Position numbers and translations under genes: made by a program | Notes under the pieces: model-generated | Seen by the model: the letters and a program-made list of their open reading frames with translations, nothing else | Told to the model about the DNA's origin: nothing | Database searches by the model: none | Part shown: positions 29,116-40,276 of the stretch, piece after piece | How the letters are laid out: every line of letters starts with the position of its first letter | Numbering within the stretch: position 1 is the first letter of the stretch | DNA from: Rhizomicrobium palustre | GTDB lineage: Bacteria; Pseudomonadota; Alphaproteobacteria; Micropepsales; Micropepsaceae | Assembly: GCF_011761565.1 (NCBI RefSeq) | Contig: NZ_JAASRM010000001.1 | Coordinates: forward strand, 3,224,139 to 3,288,138 | DNA length: 64,000 nt | Reading direction: 5' to 3'

Positions 29116-31245
29116 ATGGCCCGTAAACTGATTATCGACGGCAAGGAAATCGAGGCGGAGGACAACCTCACGCTGTTGCAGGCTTGCGAGCAGGCCGGCG
29201 CCGAGATTCCGCGCTTCTGCTATCACGAGCGGCTGTCCGTCGCCGGCAATTGCCGCATGTGCATGGTGGAGTGGGTCGGTGCGCCCAAGCCGCAAGTGTC
29301 GTGCTCTTTGCAGGTGAAGGATATCTTCCCGAACAAGGATGGCACGCCCGCCAAGATCAACACCACTTCGCCGGTGGCCCGCAAGGCGCGCGAAGGGGTG
29401 ATGGAATTCCTTCTCATCAACCACCCGCTGGATTGCCCGATCTGCGACCAGGGCGGCGAATGCGACCTGCAAGACCAGGCGATGTATTACGGGCGCGATG
29501 CCTTCAACCGCTTCCACGAGAACAAGCGCGCGGTCGAAGACAAGTATATGGGCCCGCTGATCAAGACCCAGATGAACCGCTGCATCCAGTGCACCCGCTG
29601 CGTGCGCTTTGCGACGGAAGTGGCGGGCGTCCCCGATCTCGGCGCCACGGGCCGCGGCGAAGATATGGAAATCACCACCTATCTCGAAAAGGCGTTCCAG
29701 TCCGAAATGTCGGGCAATGTGGTCGATCTCTGCCCGGTCGGCGCTCTGACCTCCAAGCCCTATTCCTACACCTCGCGTCCTTGGGAACTGCGCCACACCG
29801 AAAGCATCGACATCATGGATGCCCAGGGCTGCAACACCCGCGTCGATACGCGTGGCCGCGGCGTGCTGCGGATCCTTCCGCGCCTCAATGAAGACATCAA
29901 CGAAGAGTGGCTGCACGATAAGGGCCGTCACATTTGGGATGGTCTCGGCGCGCAGCGTCTGGACCGGCCTTATGTGCGCAAGAACGGCAAGCTCACGCCC
30001 GCCTCCTGGCAGGATGCCTTTGAAGTCATCGCCACCCGCGTGAAAGCTACCAAGCCCGAACGTATGGCGGCCATCGTCGGCGATCTTGCCGCCGCTGAGG
30101 AAATCAAGGCGCTGCGCGATCTGATGCGCGGCCTCGGTGTCGCCAACCTCGATTGCCGCCAGGACGGCGCCAAGATCGGCGGCGCGCGCGCGACGTATCT
30201 CTTCAACACCTCCATCGCGGGCGTGGAAGCGGCCGATGCCATTCTGTTGATCGGCACCAATCCGCGCTGGGAAGCCCCGGTGCTGAATGCCCGCATCCGC
30301 CGCGTTTGGTTGAACAGCTCTCTTGCCATCGCCAATATAGGCCCGGCGGTCGATCTCACCTATCCGGTGGAACAGCTCGGCAGTGATGTCGCTGTGCTCG
30401 ACGGCCTGCTCGATGGCTCGCATGTTTTCGCCGAGGTTCTGAAAAACGCCAAGCGCCCGATGATCATCCTCGGCAATGGCGCGCTCGTCCGCAAAGACGG
30501 GGCGCAGATCCTGTCGCGTGTCGCCAAGCTGGCGCGCGAGACCGGCGTCATCGGTCCGGCGGGCACGGCGGAAGAGGGCGGCTGGAACGGCTTCAACGTG
30601 TTGCACACCGCCGCCTCCCGCGTCGCGGCGCTCGATCTCGGTTTTGTGCCTGCTGAGGGTGGCCGTGACGTCGCCGGGATCATTGATGGCGCCCAGAAGG
30701 GCGAGATCGACTTTATCTATCTTCTCGGCGCCGATGAACTGCCGCTCGAAAGCATGGGCCGTCCTTTCGTGGTCTATCAGGGCAGCCATGGCGATGCCGG
30801 CGCCTCTTATGCCGACGTGATCCTGCCGGGCGCTGCCTTCACCGAGAAGGATGGGCTTTACGCGAACTTCGAAGGCCGGGTGCAGGAAGCCCCCCGCGCC
30901 ACCTTCCCGCCGGGACAGGCCAAGGAAGATTGGGCCATCCTGCGCGCTCTTTCCGTGGAGCTGAGCGCGCCGCTGCCCTATGACAGCCTTGATGCGCTGC
31001 GCCGCGCGCTCGCCGCGGAGCTGCCGCAGTATGGTGCGCTTGGTAAGCTGCCGCGCCATGAAGGCGCCGATCCCGCGATCTGGGGCAGCCTTGGGGCTGC
31101 GGGCCCGCTGGAAACAGAGGTGCCGCTCACCCATGCGATTTCCGATTACTACCTCACCAACCCGATTGCCCGGGCAAGCAAGGTGATGGCCGAATGCAGC
31201 CGCGTACTCCTCAACGGCGGCGAAACCCAGATGGCGGCGGAGTAG
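29116..31245 (+). CDS. nuoG: Complex I subunit G (75 kDa, multi Fe-S)
   Basis: A 709-residue subunit that carries the electron wire from FMN. The N-terminal ferredoxin-like part has cysteines in PRFCYHERL and NCRMCMVEW for the 2Fe-2S cluster. [20 protein letters not shown] and [18 protein letters not shown] provide the following clusters. The remainder is a molybdopterin-oxidoreductase-like domain without cofactor, as usual for the family. Confidence 0.96.
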   Translation: MARKLIIDGKEIEAEDNLTLLQACEQAGAEIPRFCYHERLSVAGNCRMCMVEWVGAPKPQVSCSLQVKDIFPNKDGTPAKINTTSPVARKAREGVMEFLLINHPLDCPICDQGGECDLQDQAMYYGRDAFNRFHENKRAVEDKYMGPLIKTQMNRCIQCTRCVRFATEVAGVPDLGATGRGEDMEITTYLEKAFQSEMSGNVVDLCPVGALTSKPYSYTSRPWELRHTESIDIMDAQGCNTRVDTRGRGVLRILPRLNEDINEEWLHDKGRHIWDGLGAQRLDRPYVRKNGKLTPASWQDAFEVIATRVKATKPERMAAIVGDLAAAEEIKALRDLMRGLGVANLDCRQDGAKIGGARATYLFNTSIAGVEAADAILLIGTNPRWEAPVLNARIRRVWLNSSLAIANIGPAVDLTYPVEQLGSDVAVLDGLLDGSHVFAEVLKNAKRPMIILGNGALVRKDGAQILSRVAKLARETGVIGPAGTAEEGGWNGFNVLHTAASRVAALDLGFVPAEGGRDVAGIIDGAQKGEIDFIYLLGADELPLESMGRPFVVYQGSHGDAGASYADVILPGAAFTEKDGLYANFEGRVQEAPRATFPPGQAKEDWAILRALSVELSAPLPYDSLDALRRALAAELPQYGALGKLPRHEGADPAIWGSLGAAGPLETEVPLTHAISDYYLTNPIARASKVMAECSRVLLNGGETQMAAE

Positions 31246-31249
31246 GGCG

Positions 31250-32323
31250 ATGGGCGTTCTGATCCAATTCTTCACCAACCTGCCGACCTATTTCGGTCTG
31301 GGCACCATGCCCTATGCCGCGGCCTGGACCATCAGCCAGACGCTGCTGATCGTGCTCTATGCCGCCATCGTCATGGTCTCGGTCGCTTTCTGGATTTTGG
31401 CCGACCGCAAAATCTGGGCGGCAGTGCAGCTGCGCCGGGGCCCGAACGTGGTGGGCATCTTCGGCCTCTTGCAGACTTTCGCCGACGCCATGAAGTTCAT
31501 GTTCAAGGAGCCGATCATCCCGGCGGCCGCGAACAAGGTGATCTTCCTCGCTGCACCGATCATTTCGGCAACGCTGGCCTTCGCCGCGTGGGCGGTGGTG
31601 CCGGTCGATGATGGCTGGGTGATCGCCGACATCAATGTGGGCGTGCTCTACCTCTTCGCCATCTCCTCGCTGGGCGTCTATGGCATTATCATGGGCGGCT
31701 GGGCCTCGAACTCGAAATACGGCTTCCTCTCTGCGCTGCGCTCCGCCGCGCAGATGGTCTCTTATGAGGTCTCCATCGGCTTCGTCATTATTACGGTGCT
31801 GCTCTTTGCCGGATCGCTGAATCTGACGGCCATCGTCCATGCCCAGGCGCATGGCTGGTACGCCTTCTCGATCCTGTTCCCGATGTTCGTGGTGATGTTC
31901 ATCTCGAGCCTTGCCGAGACGCAGCGTCCGCCCTTCGACCTTCTGGAAGCCGAATCCGAGCTCGTGGCCGGCTTTATGGTGGAATATTCCTCCACCCCGT
32001 TCCTGCTCTACTTCCTCGGCGAATACATGAACATCATCATGCTCTGCGCACTGATGAGCATCATGTTCCTCGGTGGCTGGCTGCCGCCGGTTGATATCTT
32101 CCCGCTCAACGCGGTGCCGGGCGTGCTCTGGCTGCTGCTCAAGATCATCTTCCTTTTCTTCATGATCTCGATGACCAAGGCCTTTGTTCCGCGTTACCGC
32201 TATGACCAGTTGATGCGCATGGGCTGGAAGTTCCTGCTCCCCATTTCGATGGCTTGGGTGGTGATCGCGGCCGGTTGGGTGGTCTTCATCCGTCCTGTTC
32301 TTCCCCATCTGTTCGGAGGCTAG
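31250..32323 (+). CDS. nuoH: Complex I subunit H
   Basis: A 357-residue membrane subunit with about eight helices that closes the quinone chamber. Conserved stretches include [20 protein letters not shown], the charged loop [20 protein letters not shown] and the C-terminal [18 protein letters not shown]. It lies five bases after nuoG and four before nuoI. Confidence 0.96.
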   Translation: MGVLIQFFTNLPTYFGLGTMPYAAAWTISQTLLIVLYAAIVMVSVAFWILADRKIWAAVQLRRGPNVVGIFGLLQTFADAMKFMFKEPIIPAAANKVIFLAAPIISATLAFAAWAVVPVDDGWVIADINVGVLYLFAISSLGVYGIIMGGWASNSKYGFLSALRSAAQMVSYEVSIGFVIITVLLFAGSLNLTAIVHAQAHGWYAFSILFPMFVVMFISSLAETQRPPFDLLEAESELVAGFMVEYSSTPFLLYFLGEYMNIIMLCALMSIMFLGGWLPPVDIFPLNAVPGVLWLLLKIIFLFFMISMTKAFVPRYRYDQLMRMGWKFLLPISMAWVVIAAGWVVFIRPVLPHLFGG

Positions 32324-32327
32324 TTCG

Positions 32328-32816
32328 ATGGCATACCTCGATAAAAAGGCACGCCAGATCTTCCTCTGGGAGTTCGTTCAGGCCTTCATCATCTCAATGC
32401 GCTACTTCTTTGCGCCCAAGGCCACGCTGAACTATCCCTTCGAGAAGGCCTCCCAGTCGCCCCGTTTCCGCGGCGAGCACGCGTTGCGCCGTTATCCCTC
32501 CGGGGAAGAGCGCTGCATCGCCTGTAAGCTCTGCGAAGCCATCTGCCCGGCGCAGTGCATCGTGATCGAAGCCGAACCGCGCGACGACGGCAGCCGCCGC
32601 ACCACGCGCTACGACATCGACATGACCAAATGCATTTATTGCGGCTATTGCCAGGAAGCCTGCCCGGTGGACGCCATCGTGGAAGGCCCGAACCTGGAAT
32701 TCTCGACGGAAACCCGCGAGGAACTTTTCTACGACAAGGCCAGACTGCTTGCGAACGGCGATCGCTGGGAACAGGCCATCTCCCGCAACATCGAACTCGA
32801 CGCGCCGTATCGGTGA
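32328..32816 (+). CDS. nuoI: Complex I subunit I (23 kDa, 2x 4Fe-4S)
   Basis: A 162-residue ferredoxin-like subunit with two CxxCxxCxxxCP motifs: [16 protein letters not shown] and [16 protein letters not shown]. They bind clusters N6a and N6b that pass electrons to NuoB. The alphaproteobacterial C-terminus ([16 protein letters not shown]) is intact. Confidence 0.96.
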   Translation: MAYLDKKARQIFLWEFVQAFIISMRYFFAPKATLNYPFEKASQSPRFRGEHALRRYPSGEERCIACKLCEAICPAQCIVIEAEPRDDGSRRTTRYDIDMTKCIYCGYCQEACPVDAIVEGPNLEFSTETREELFYDKARLLANGDRWEQAISRNIELDAPYR

Positions 32817-32823
32817 GGCTGAC

Positions 32824-33432
32824 ATGATCTTGCAAGCAATCGCATTCTATATGTTCGCCGCGGTGCTGCTTCTCAGCGGACTGGTGGTGATCAATGCCAG
32901 GAACCCGGTTTACTCCGTGCTGTTCCTGATCCTCGCCTTCTTCAACGCTGCGGGTCTTTTCGTGCTGCTGGGGGCAGAGTTCCTCGCCATGCTGCTGGTC
33001 ATTGTTTATGTCGGCGCGGTGGCGGTGCTCTTCCTCTTCGTGGTGATGATGCTCGATGTCGACTTCGCCGAGCTGAAGAAGGGCGCGCAGTCCTACCTTC
33101 TGCCGGGCCTTGGCATAGGCGGCCTCCTGGTCGCCGAGCTTTTCATCGCGGTCGCTTCGCAGTGGAACTTCGCCACCAAGGCGGTGCGCGGCGCGGCGAT
33201 GCCTTCGGGTGTCACCAACACCGCCGCGCTGGGGCACATTCTCTACACAGATTACGTCTTCTACTTCGAGACGGCGGGCATGATCCTGCTCGTTGCCATG
33301 ATCGGGGCCATCGTTCTGACGCTGCGCCATAAGCCGGGCGTGCGCCGCCAGAAGGCTTGGGACCAGATCAGCCGCGAGAAGGCGGATTCACTGGCGCTCG
33401 TCGATGTGAAGCCGGGCGAGGGGGTACAATAA
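32824..33432 (+). CDS. nuoJ: Complex I subunit J
   Basis: A 202-residue membrane subunit with five helices ([20 protein letters not shown], then [20 protein letters not shown], which holds the conserved pi-bulge helix region). The start at 32824 is chosen over an upstream in-frame start inside nuoI. Its TAA shares its last base with the nuoK ATG. Confidence 0.95.
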   Translation: MILQAIAFYMFAAVLLLSGLVVINARNPVYSVLFLILAFFNAAGLFVLLGAEFLAMLLVIVYVGAVAVLFLFVVMMLDVDFAELKKGAQSYLLPGLGIGGLLVAELFIAVASQWNFATKAVRGAAMPSGVTNTAALGHILYTDYVFYFETAGMILLVAMIGAIVLTLRHKPGVRRQKAWDQISREKADSLALVDVKPGEGVQ

Positions 33433-33740
33433 TGGAAATCGGACTCGGCCATTATCTGGCAGTCGCCGCCGCGCTGTTCACCATCGGCGTGTTCGGCATC
33501 TTCCTCAACCGGAAGAACATCATCATCATCTTGATGTCGGTTGAGCTGATCCTCTTGTCGGTCAACATCAACTTCGTGGCGTTCTCGAGCTATCTCGGCG
33601 ATCTCATGGGACAGGTCTTCGCCCTGTTCGTGCTCACGGTCGCCGCCGCCGAGGCCGCCATCGGTCTTGCCATCCTCGTCGTCTACTTCCGCAACCGCAA
33701 CACCATCGCGGTCGACGACGTCAACCTGATGAAGGGCTGA
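33432..33740 (+). CDS. nuoK: Complex I subunit K
   Basis: A 102-residue membrane subunit with three helices and buried glutamates in the proton path ([20 protein letters not shown] and [20 protein letters not shown]). The ATG overlaps the nuoJ stop, so the earlier in-frame codon at 33357 is not used. Confidence 0.95.
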   Translation: MEIGLGHYLAVAAALFTIGVFGIFLNRKNIIIILMSVELILLSVNINFVAFSSYLGDLMGQVFALFVLTVAAAEAAIGLAILVVYFRNRNTIAVDDVNLMKG

Positions 33741-33741
33741 T

Positions 33742-35733
33742 ATGTTGTACGCAGCGCTCGTATTCATCCCGATCATCGCCGCCACCTTCGTCGGCGTCTT
33801 CCAGCGCTGGCTCGGGGCACGGCCGTCGGAGCTCATCACCACGATCGGGCTCTTCACCAGCCTCGCGCTCTCGGTTTACGCATTCTACGACGTGGCCATT
33901 CTCGGCCATGCCCAGATCGCCACGCTCTGGCAGTGGATCGCCTCCGGCGACTTCACCACCAGCTGGCAGGTGAGGGTAGACACGCTCACGGCGGTCATGC
34001 TGGTCGTGGTGACCGGCGTTTCCAGCCTCGTGCACCTCTACTCCTTCGGCTATATGCACGACGATCCGGATCGTCCGCGCTTCTTCAGCTATCTCTCGCT
34101 CTTCACCTTCGCCATGCTGATGCTGGTGACGGCCAACAACTTCCTGCAGGTTTTCTTCGGCTGGGAAGGCGTGGGTCTGGCCTCTTATCTGCTCATCGGC
34201 TTCTGGTACAAGAAGCCTAGCGCCAACGCCGCGGCCTTGAAGGCCTTCGTGGTCAACCGCGTCGGCGATTTCGGCTTCATGCTTGGCATCTTCGCGATCT
34301 ACTGGACCTTTGGAACGCTCGATTTCGATGCAGTGTTCCAGGCGGCGCCGGATTTTGCGGGCAAGACCTTCCTCTTCGCCGGTCATCAGGTCGATATCCT
34401 GACCACCATCTGCCTGCTTCTGTTCGTGGGTGCGATGGGTAAGTCGGCCCAGCTCGGCCTGCACACCTGGCTGCCGGACGCAATGGAAGGCCCGACCCCG
34501 GTCTCCGCGCTGATCCATGCCGCCACCATGGTGACGGCGGGCGTGTTCCTGGTCTGCCGCGCCTCGCCGCTGTTCGAGCTGGCGCCGGTCGCCTTGCAGT
34601 TCGTCACCATCATCGGCGCCACCACGGCATTCTTCGCCGCCTCGGTGGGCCTGTTCCAGAACGATATCAAGCGCGTGATCGCCTATTCGACCTGCTCGCA
34701 GCTCGGCTACATGTTCGTGGCGGCTGGCGTGTCGGCCTATGGCGCGGCCATGTTCCACCTCTTCACCCATGCCTTCTTCAAGGCGCTGCTGTTCTTGTCA
34801 GCGGGTGCGGTGATCGTCGCCATGCATCACGAGCAGGACATGCGCAAGATGGGCGGCCTTCGTAAGCAGCTTCCCTTCACCTATTGGATGATGCTGATCG
34901 GCAATCTGGCGCTCACCGGCGTCGGCCTTCCGGTCGCGGGGATCGGCCTTGCCGGTTTCTATTCCAAGGATGCGATCATCAACTCGGCCTATCTCTCGGG
35001 CACGACTGTCGGCCAATATGCCTTCGTGATGACCCTGGTCGCGGCCGCCATGACCTCCTTCTATTCCTGGCGTCAATTCCTCATGACTTTCCACGGCCGC
35101 TATCGCGGTCTTGATCACCACCATGACGAGGCTCATGCCCATCATGATGATCACGGCCACCATGCGCCCAAGCTGGAAGAGGTGCATGAGCCCACGACCG
35201 TCATGCTGATCCCGCTTGGCGTGCTCGCCGTTGGCGCGGTCATCGCGGGCTTTGCTTTCGTGCACTTCTTCATCGGCGAGGGCGAGTTCTGGCGCGGTGC
35301 GGTTGCGCTCGCCTTCGGCCACAATGCCGAGCACGAGCACGACATCCCGCTTCTGGTGGAATTCGCGCCGCTGCTCCTGACCGCCCTCGGCTTCGGCATC
35401 GCGTATTACTTCTACATCGTGAAGCCGGAACTGCCCGCGCAGCTCGCGGCGAAGAAGGGCGTTCTCTATCTCTTCCTGTATCGCAAATGGTACTTCGACG
35501 AGATCTACAACTTCCTCTTTGTGCAGCCAGCCAAAGCCATCGGTCGCTTCCTATGGAAATGGGGCGACGGCAAAACCATCGACGGGCTCGGGCCCGACGG
35601 CGTTGCCGCCCGCATCCTTGATGCCACGCGTGGCGCGGTCCGGCTGCAATCCGGTTACGTCTATCACTACGCCTTCGCCATGCTGATCGGCGTGGTGGGC
35701 CTGGCGACCTTTTTCATGTGGACCTGGAGGTAA
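33742..35733 (+). CDS. nuoL: Complex I subunit L (antiporter-like)
   Basis: A 663-residue proton-pumping subunit with a core of about 14 helices and a long C-terminal lateral helix. Proton-path residues lie in [18 protein letters not shown] (Glu) and in the lysine-bearing [21 protein letters not shown] histidine-rich loop (residues about 458-478, [17 protein letters not shown]) lies between late helices and is an embellishment rather than a core feature. Confidence 0.96.
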   Translation: MLYAALVFIPIIAATFVGVFQRWLGARPSELITTIGLFTSLALSVYAFYDVAILGHAQIATLWQWIASGDFTTSWQVRVDTLTAVMLVVVTGVSSLVHLYSFGYMHDDPDRPRFFSYLSLFTFAMLMLVTANNFLQVFFGWEGVGLASYLLIGFWYKKPSANAAALKAFVVNRVGDFGFMLGIFAIYWTFGTLDFDAVFQAAPDFAGKTFLFAGHQVDILTTICLLLFVGAMGKSAQLGLHTWLPDAMEGPTPVSALIHAATMVTAGVFLVCRASPLFELAPVALQFVTIIGATTAFFAASVGLFQNDIKRVIAYSTCSQLGYMFVAAGVSAYGAAMFHLFTHAFFKALLFLSAGAVIVAMHHEQDMRKMGGLRKQLPFTYWMMLIGNLALTGVGLPVAGIGLAGFYSKDAIINSAYLSGTTVGQYAFVMTLVAAAMTSFYSWRQFLMTFHGRYRGLDHHHDEAHAHHDDHGHHAPKLEEVHEPTTVMLIPLGVLAVGAVIAGFAFVHFFIGEGEFWRGAVALAFGHNAEHEHDIPLLVEFAPLLLTALGFGIAYYFYIVKPELPAQLAAKKGVLYLFLYRKWYFDEIYNFLFVQPAKAIGRFLWKWGDGKTIDGLGPDGVAARILDATRGAVRLQSGYVYHYAFAMLIGVVGLATFFMWTWR

Positions 35734-35739
35734 GGCGCC

Positions 35740-37272
35740 ATGAATCACCTCCTTTCCATCATCACCTTCCTGCCGCTGCTCGGGGTTCTGGCGATCCTCG
35801 CCACCAAGGGCAGTGACGCCACACGCTCCACCACGGCGCGCTGGGTTGCCTTGATCGTCACCGTGATCGATGCCGTGCTCACGGTGTATCTGTGGAGCGG
35901 CTTCGACGGGTCGACTGCGGCCTACCAGTTTGTCGAACAGGCCGAATGGTTCGGTCCCGGCACCGGCATCACCTATCACATGGGTGTGGACGGCATTTCG
36001 GTGCTCTTCATTGTGCTGACGGGCCTTCTGATGCCCTTCACCATCCTGTCGAGCTGGGATGCTGTGAAAACCCGCGTGCCCGAATACATGATCGCGTTCC
36101 TGGTTTTGGAAACGCTGATGATGGGCGTCTTCGCGGCGCTGGACCTGTTCCTCTTCTACGTCTTCTTCGAAGGCGGGCTGATCCCGATGTTCCTGATCAT
36201 CGGTATCTGGGGCGGCAAGCGGCGCGTCTATGCGAGCTTCAAGTTCTTCCTCTACACGCTCTTGGGCTCGCTTTTGATGCTGCTGGCGATGCTGTGGATG
36301 TACCTGACCACGGGCACCTCCGACATCCCCACCATCATTGCGACGGCGCATTTCCCGGTCTGGGCGCAGTACTTCCTCTGGTTCGCCTTCTTCGCGAGCT
36401 TCGCGGTGAAGATGCCGATGTGGCCGGTCCATACCTGGCTGCCGGATGCGCACGTCGAAGCGCCAACCGCGGGCTCGGTGATCCTCGCCGCCATTCTCTT
36501 GAAGATGGGCGGTTACGGGTTCCTGCGCTTCTCGCTGCCGATGTTCGCCTCGGCCTCGGCCGATCTGGCTCCGCTGGTCTTTGCCATGTCGGTGATCGCC
36601 ATCATCTACACCTCGCTGGTGGCCTTGGCGCAGGAAGACATCAAGAAGCTGATCGCCTATTCCTCGGTCGCCCATATGGGCTTCGTGACCATGGGCATCT
36701 TCACGCTGACCCAGCAGGGCATTGATGGCGGCATATTCCAGATGCTGAGCCATGGTGTCGTGTCGGGCGCGCTCTTCCTCTGCGTCGGTGTGGTCTACGA
36801 CCGCATGCACACCCGCGAGATTGCCGCCTATGGCGGGCTGGTGAACCGCATGCCGGTTTACGCGGCCTTCTTCATGGTCTTCGCGCTCGCCAATATCGGT
36901 CTGCCGGGCACCTCGGGCTTCATCGGTGAGTTCCTCACCATGCTGGGCGTCTTCCATGTCCAGACCTGGGTGGCGATCTTCGCCGCCACGGGCGTGATCC
37001 TCTCCGCCGCCTATATGCTCTACCTCTACTGGCGCGTGATCTTCGGCGATCTCGTCAAGCCCGCGCTGCAGAGCATCAAGGACCTCACCTTGCGCGAAGC
37101 CGCGATCCTGGCCCCCATGGTGGTGGTGACGATCCTGATGGGCGTGTATCCGAAGTTCGTCTTCGACGTCACCTCGACCTCGGTCGCGCATCTCATCCAG
37201 CAGCACCACACCGCGCTGGCCTATGACCGCAGCACGCATCAATCCGTTCATCTGGCGAGGAACGCCCAATGA
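35740..37272 (+). CDS. nuoM: Complex I subunit M (antiporter-like)
   Basis: A 510-residue proton-pumping subunit related to NuoL. The key glutamate lies in [17 protein letters not shown] and the lysine in [20 protein letters not shown]. It overlaps nuoN by four bases. Confidence 0.96.
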   Translation: MNHLLSIITFLPLLGVLAILATKGSDATRSTTARWVALIVTVIDAVLTVYLWSGFDGSTAAYQFVEQAEWFGPGTGITYHMGVDGISVLFIVLTGLLMPFTILSSWDAVKTRVPEYMIAFLVLETLMMGVFAALDLFLFYVFFEGGLIPMFLIIGIWGGKRRVYASFKFFLYTLLGSLLMLLAMLWMYLTTGTSDIPTIIATAHFPVWAQYFLWFAFFASFAVKMPMWPVHTWLPDAHVEAPTAGSVILAAILLKMGGYGFLRFSLPMFASASADLAPLVFAMSVIAIIYTSLVALAQEDIKKLIAYSSVAHMGFVTMGIFTLTQQGIDGGIFQMLSHGVVSGALFLCVGVVYDRMHTREIAAYGGLVNRMPVYAAFFMVFALANIGLPGTSGFIGEFLTMLGVFHVQTWVAIFAATGVILSAAYMLYLYWRVIFGDLVKPALQSIKDLTLREAAILAPMVVVTILMGVYPKFVFDVTSTSVAHLIQQHHTALAYDRSTHQSVHLARNAQ

Positions 37273-38705
37273 CCATCTCGCATGATCTTCTTGTCGTGGC
37301 GCCGGAACTGATCCTCGCGGTCGGTTCCATGGTGGCCCTGATGATCGGCGCGGCGACGGGCGAGGGCTCGGCCAAGCTCGTTTCGATCCTGATGGCCTTG
37401 CTGATGTTCCTCATCGGCTGTGTGGTGGTGACGGCGGAGCCGGCGACGGCCTTCGGTGGCGCCTTCACGGTCGATGCCTTCTCGCGCTTTGCCAAGCTTC
37501 TGATCCTGGGCACGGCAGCGCTCTGCACCATCATGGCCTCGAACTTCTTCAGCCTCGATAAGCAGAACCGCTTCGAACTTCCTGTTCTGATTGGCCTTTC
37601 CACCCTCGGTATGATGGTGATGGTGTCGGCGGGAAGCTTCCTCTCGCTCTATCTCGGCCTCGAATTGCAGTCGCTGGCGCTTTATGTGCTCGCCGCCTTC
37701 AACCGCGATAGCGTGCGCTCCACTGAAGCGGGCCTGAAGTATTTCGTTCTCGGCGCGCTCTCCTCGGGCATGATGCTCTATGGCATTTCGCTGATCTACG
37801 GCTTCACTGGTTCGATCGAGTTCTCGGCGGTGGCGGGCATCATCGTCGGCTCGGGCGTTTCCATCGGCCTGATCTTCGGCCTCGTGTTCCTGATCGCGGG
37901 CCTCTGCTTCAAGATTTCGGCGGTGCCGTTCCATATGTGGGCGCCGGACGTCTATGAAGGTGCGCCGACCCCCATCACCGCCTTCTTCACCACTGCGGCG
38001 AAGGTTGCAGCGCTGGCGCTGATGATCCGCGCCATCCTGGTGCCGTTCCCGGGTGCCTTCCATCAGTGGCAGCAGATCATCGTGGTGGTCTCGGTGCTCT
38101 CGATGTGGCTTGGCGCCGTGGCGGCGATTGGCCAGAACAACATCAAGCGTCTGATGGCCTATAGCTCCATCGGCCATATGGGCTATGCCTTGCTCGGTCT
38201 TGCAGCGGGCACGCAGGAAGGCGCCAAGGGCATGCTGGTCTACATCGCCTATTACGCCATCACCAATATCGGCACCTTCGTCTGCATCCAGGCGATGCGC
38301 CGCGACGGCAAGCCGGTGGAATCGATCTCTGACCTCGCTGGCCTTGCCCGCAGCCGTCCGGCTTTCGCCTTCGCGCTCTCCGCGCTGATGTGGAGCCTTG
38401 CCGGTCTGCCGCCGCTGGGTGGCATCGTCGCCAAGATCTACGTCTTCGGTGCCGCGGTGCATGCAGGCCTGTTCTGGCCGGCTGTGCTGGGCGTGCTCGC
38501 AAGCTGCGTGGCCGCTTACTACTATCTGCGCATCGCCAAGGTCATCTACTTCGATGAACCTGCCAAGGGCTTCGACAAGGGCTTCGGTGGTCCCGGCATG
38601 GGGCTGATCCTGGCGGGTTCGACTGTATTCACTGTGGCGCTCATCGCGGTGCCGTGGGTGCTGGTCAGCCCGGCGGGCGTGGCGGCTTCGGCTATCTTGC
38701 ATTGA
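37269..38705 (+). CDS. nuoN: Complex I subunit N (antiporter-like)
   Basis: A 478-residue antiporter-like membrane subunit. [20 protein letters not shown] and [20 protein letters not shown] carry the glutamate and lysine of its proton path. It ends the complex I genes; its stop TGA overlaps a TTG that is the likely birA start. Confidence 0.96.
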   Translation: MTISHDLLVVAPELILAVGSMVALMIGAATGEGSAKLVSILMALLMFLIGCVVVTAEPATAFGGAFTVDAFSRFAKLLILGTAALCTIMASNFFSLDKQNRFELPVLIGLSTLGMMVMVSAGSFLSLYLGLELQSLALYVLAAFNRDSVRSTEAGLKYFVLGALSSGMMLYGISLIYGFTGSIEFSAVAGIIVGSGVSIGLIFGLVFLIAGLCFKISAVPFHMWAPDVYEGAPTPITAFFTTAAKVAALALMIRAILVPFPGAFHQWQQIIVVVSVLSMWLGAVAAIGQNNIKRLMAYSSIGHMGYALLGLAAGTQEGAKGMLVYIAYYAITNIGTFVCIQAMRRDGKPVESISDLAGLARSRPAFAFALSALMWSLAGLPPLGGIVAKIYVFGAAVHAGLFWPAVLGVLASCVAAYYYLRIAKVIYFDEPAKGFDKGFGGPGMGLILAGSTVFTVALIAVPWVLVSPAGVAASAILH

Positions 38706-39442
38706 CGTCTTGGCCATCAGGCTGCGGCCTCCTCGAATTTGTGGACATCGACTCCACGAATGAGGAGGCCCGTCGGCGGGCGCTGGCGGGCGAGGCGGGG
38801 CCGCTCTGGATCACCGCCGAACGTCAGACCAAGGGGAGGGGGCGGCGCGGTCGCGTCTGGCAAGCCCCGCCGGGCAATCTCTCCGCCACGCTTCTGATCC
38901 GGCCCGATCGCCCTGCCCAAGAGTGCGCCCAGCTTTCCTTTGCCGCGGCGCTGGCGGTGTCCGACATGCTCGCTCATTACGCGAGCAGGCACGACATCCG
39001 TCTCAAATGGCCGAATGACGTCTTGGTCGAAGGGCGGAAAATCGCCGGAATCCTGCTGGAATCCGAAACCCAGCCGGATGGGCTGATGCGCTTTCTCGCC
39101 ATCGGCATTGGCGTCAATCTCGCCGCTTTCCCGCCCGAGACGGAATTTCCTGCCACCGCTTTGGGGGCTCTGGGGCTGACCCCGCCTGCGCCAAAGGCCG
39201 CGCTCACCCGCCTCGCTGGCGCCTTTTTGAAATGGTATGAGGTCTGGCGCGGGGAGGGTTTCGCCCCCTTGCGTGCGGCGTGGCTCGCCCGGGCTTATGG
39301 AATTGGGCGGCCCATCCGGGTTCGCCTCGCGGCGGAAGACATCCATGGCGTATTCCGCGATCTCGATGAGACGGGCGCGCTGCTCCTGGAGCTTCCGAAT
39401 GGCGCGGTGCGGACCATCGCCGCCGGTGAGGTGTTTTTCTAA
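38702..39442 (+). CDS. birA: Biotin-protein ligase
   Basis: A 246-residue enzyme that attaches biotin to carboxylase carrier domains. The core motifs are IDSTNEEARR, the biotinyl-AMP loop KGRGRRGRVW and KWPNDVLVEGRKIAGILLE. The N-terminal DNA-binding domain of enteric BirA is absent, so this is a ligase only, not a repressor. I favour the TTG at 38702, which overlaps the nuoN stop as elsewhere in the operon; a GTG at 38654 would add 16 residues and overlap nuoN by 52 bases. birA directly after nuoN is common in alphaproteobacteria. Confidence 0.92.
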   Translation: MTSWPSGCGLLEFVDIDSTNEEARRRALAGEAGPLWITAERQTKGRGRRGRVWQAPPGNLSATLLIRPDRPAQECAQLSFAAALAVSDMLAHYASRHDIRLKWPNDVLVEGRKIAGILLESETQPDGLMRFLAIGIGVNLAAFPPETEFPATALGALGLTPPAPKAALTRLAGAFLKWYEVWRGEGFAPLRAAWLARAYGIGRPIRVRLAAEDIHGVFRDLDETGALLLELPNGAVRTIAAGEVFF

Positions 39443-39484
39443 GTTCACCTGACCTCTCACCAATGGGGAGGTAGGAGAGATTGC

Positions 39485-40258
39485 ATGCTTCTGGCCATCG
39501 ATGTCGGCAATACCAATATCGTTTTCGCGGTCTTTGACGGCGAGACTATCCGCTGCCAATGGCGCACCGTCACTCAGCCCACGCGCACCGCCGATGAATA
39601 TGCCGTGCTTCTGAAATCGCTGATGGAGCTGAACGAGCTTTCCTTCGCCGATTTCGATGGCGCCATCATCGCCACCGTGGTGCCCGCCGCGCTGTTTGAT
39701 CTGCGCCAGCTCTGCAAACTCTATTTCAAGCTCGATCCTCTGGTGATCGGCGATCCGGCCGTGAAGCTCGGCCTCAACATTCTCACCAAGCGCCCGGAAG
39801 CGGTGGGTGCCGACCGTCTGGTCAATGCGGTGGCGGCGCATGCGCTTTATGGCGGACCGGCCATCGTGGTTGATTTCGGCACCGCCACCACCTTCGACAT
39901 TGTTGCCGCCAATGGCGATTACGAGGGCGGCATCATTTCGCCCGGCATCAATCTTTCGGCGGAGGCGCTGCACAAGGCTGCCGCCGCGCTGCCGCGGGTG
40001 GCTGTCGCCCGCACTCTTTCCGTGATCGGCAAGGACACGGTGCCCGCGATGCAGTCCGGCCTCTACTGGGGCTATATCGGTCTCATCGAAGGCATCGTGA
40101 ACCGCACCAAAGCCGAGTACGGCGAGGCGATGACGGTGATCGCAACCGGCGGGCTCGGCCGCGTCTTCTATCGCCAAACGGCGGCAATCGATCATTACGA
40201 CCCGGATTTGACTATTCGCGGCCTGGTGCAGCTTTACGCGCGCAATAAAGCCGAGTGA
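39485..40258 (+). CDS. coaX: Type III pantothenate kinase
   Basis: A 257-residue ASKHA-fold kinase for the first step of coenzyme A synthesis. AIDVGNTNIVFAVFDG forms the phosphate loop, GADRLVNAVAAH and VVDFGTATTFDIV complete the active site, and GGIISPGINLSAEALHKAAA is the substrate region. A good ribosome site (GGGGAGG / AGGAGAG) precedes the ATG. Confidence 0.95.
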   Translation: MLLAIDVGNTNIVFAVFDGETIRCQWRTVTQPTRTADEYAVLLKSLMELNELSFADFDGAIIATVVPAALFDLRQLCKLYFKLDPLVIGDPAVKLGLNILTKRPEAVGADRLVNAVAAHALYGGPAIVVDFGTATTFDIVAANGDYEGGIISPGINLSAEALHKAAAALPRVAVARTLSVIGKDTVPAMQSGLYWGYIGLIEGIVNRTKAEYGEAMTVIATGGLGRVFYRQTAAIDHYDPDLTIRGLVQLYARNKAE

Positions 40259-40276
40259 TAAAAATAGAAAGCAGAG

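Noticed and set aside
28066-31278. A 1,070-codon open frame on the minus strand across nuoF, the SGNH gene and nuoG
   Set aside because: Antisense shadow of conserved complex I genes; no recognisable protein features.
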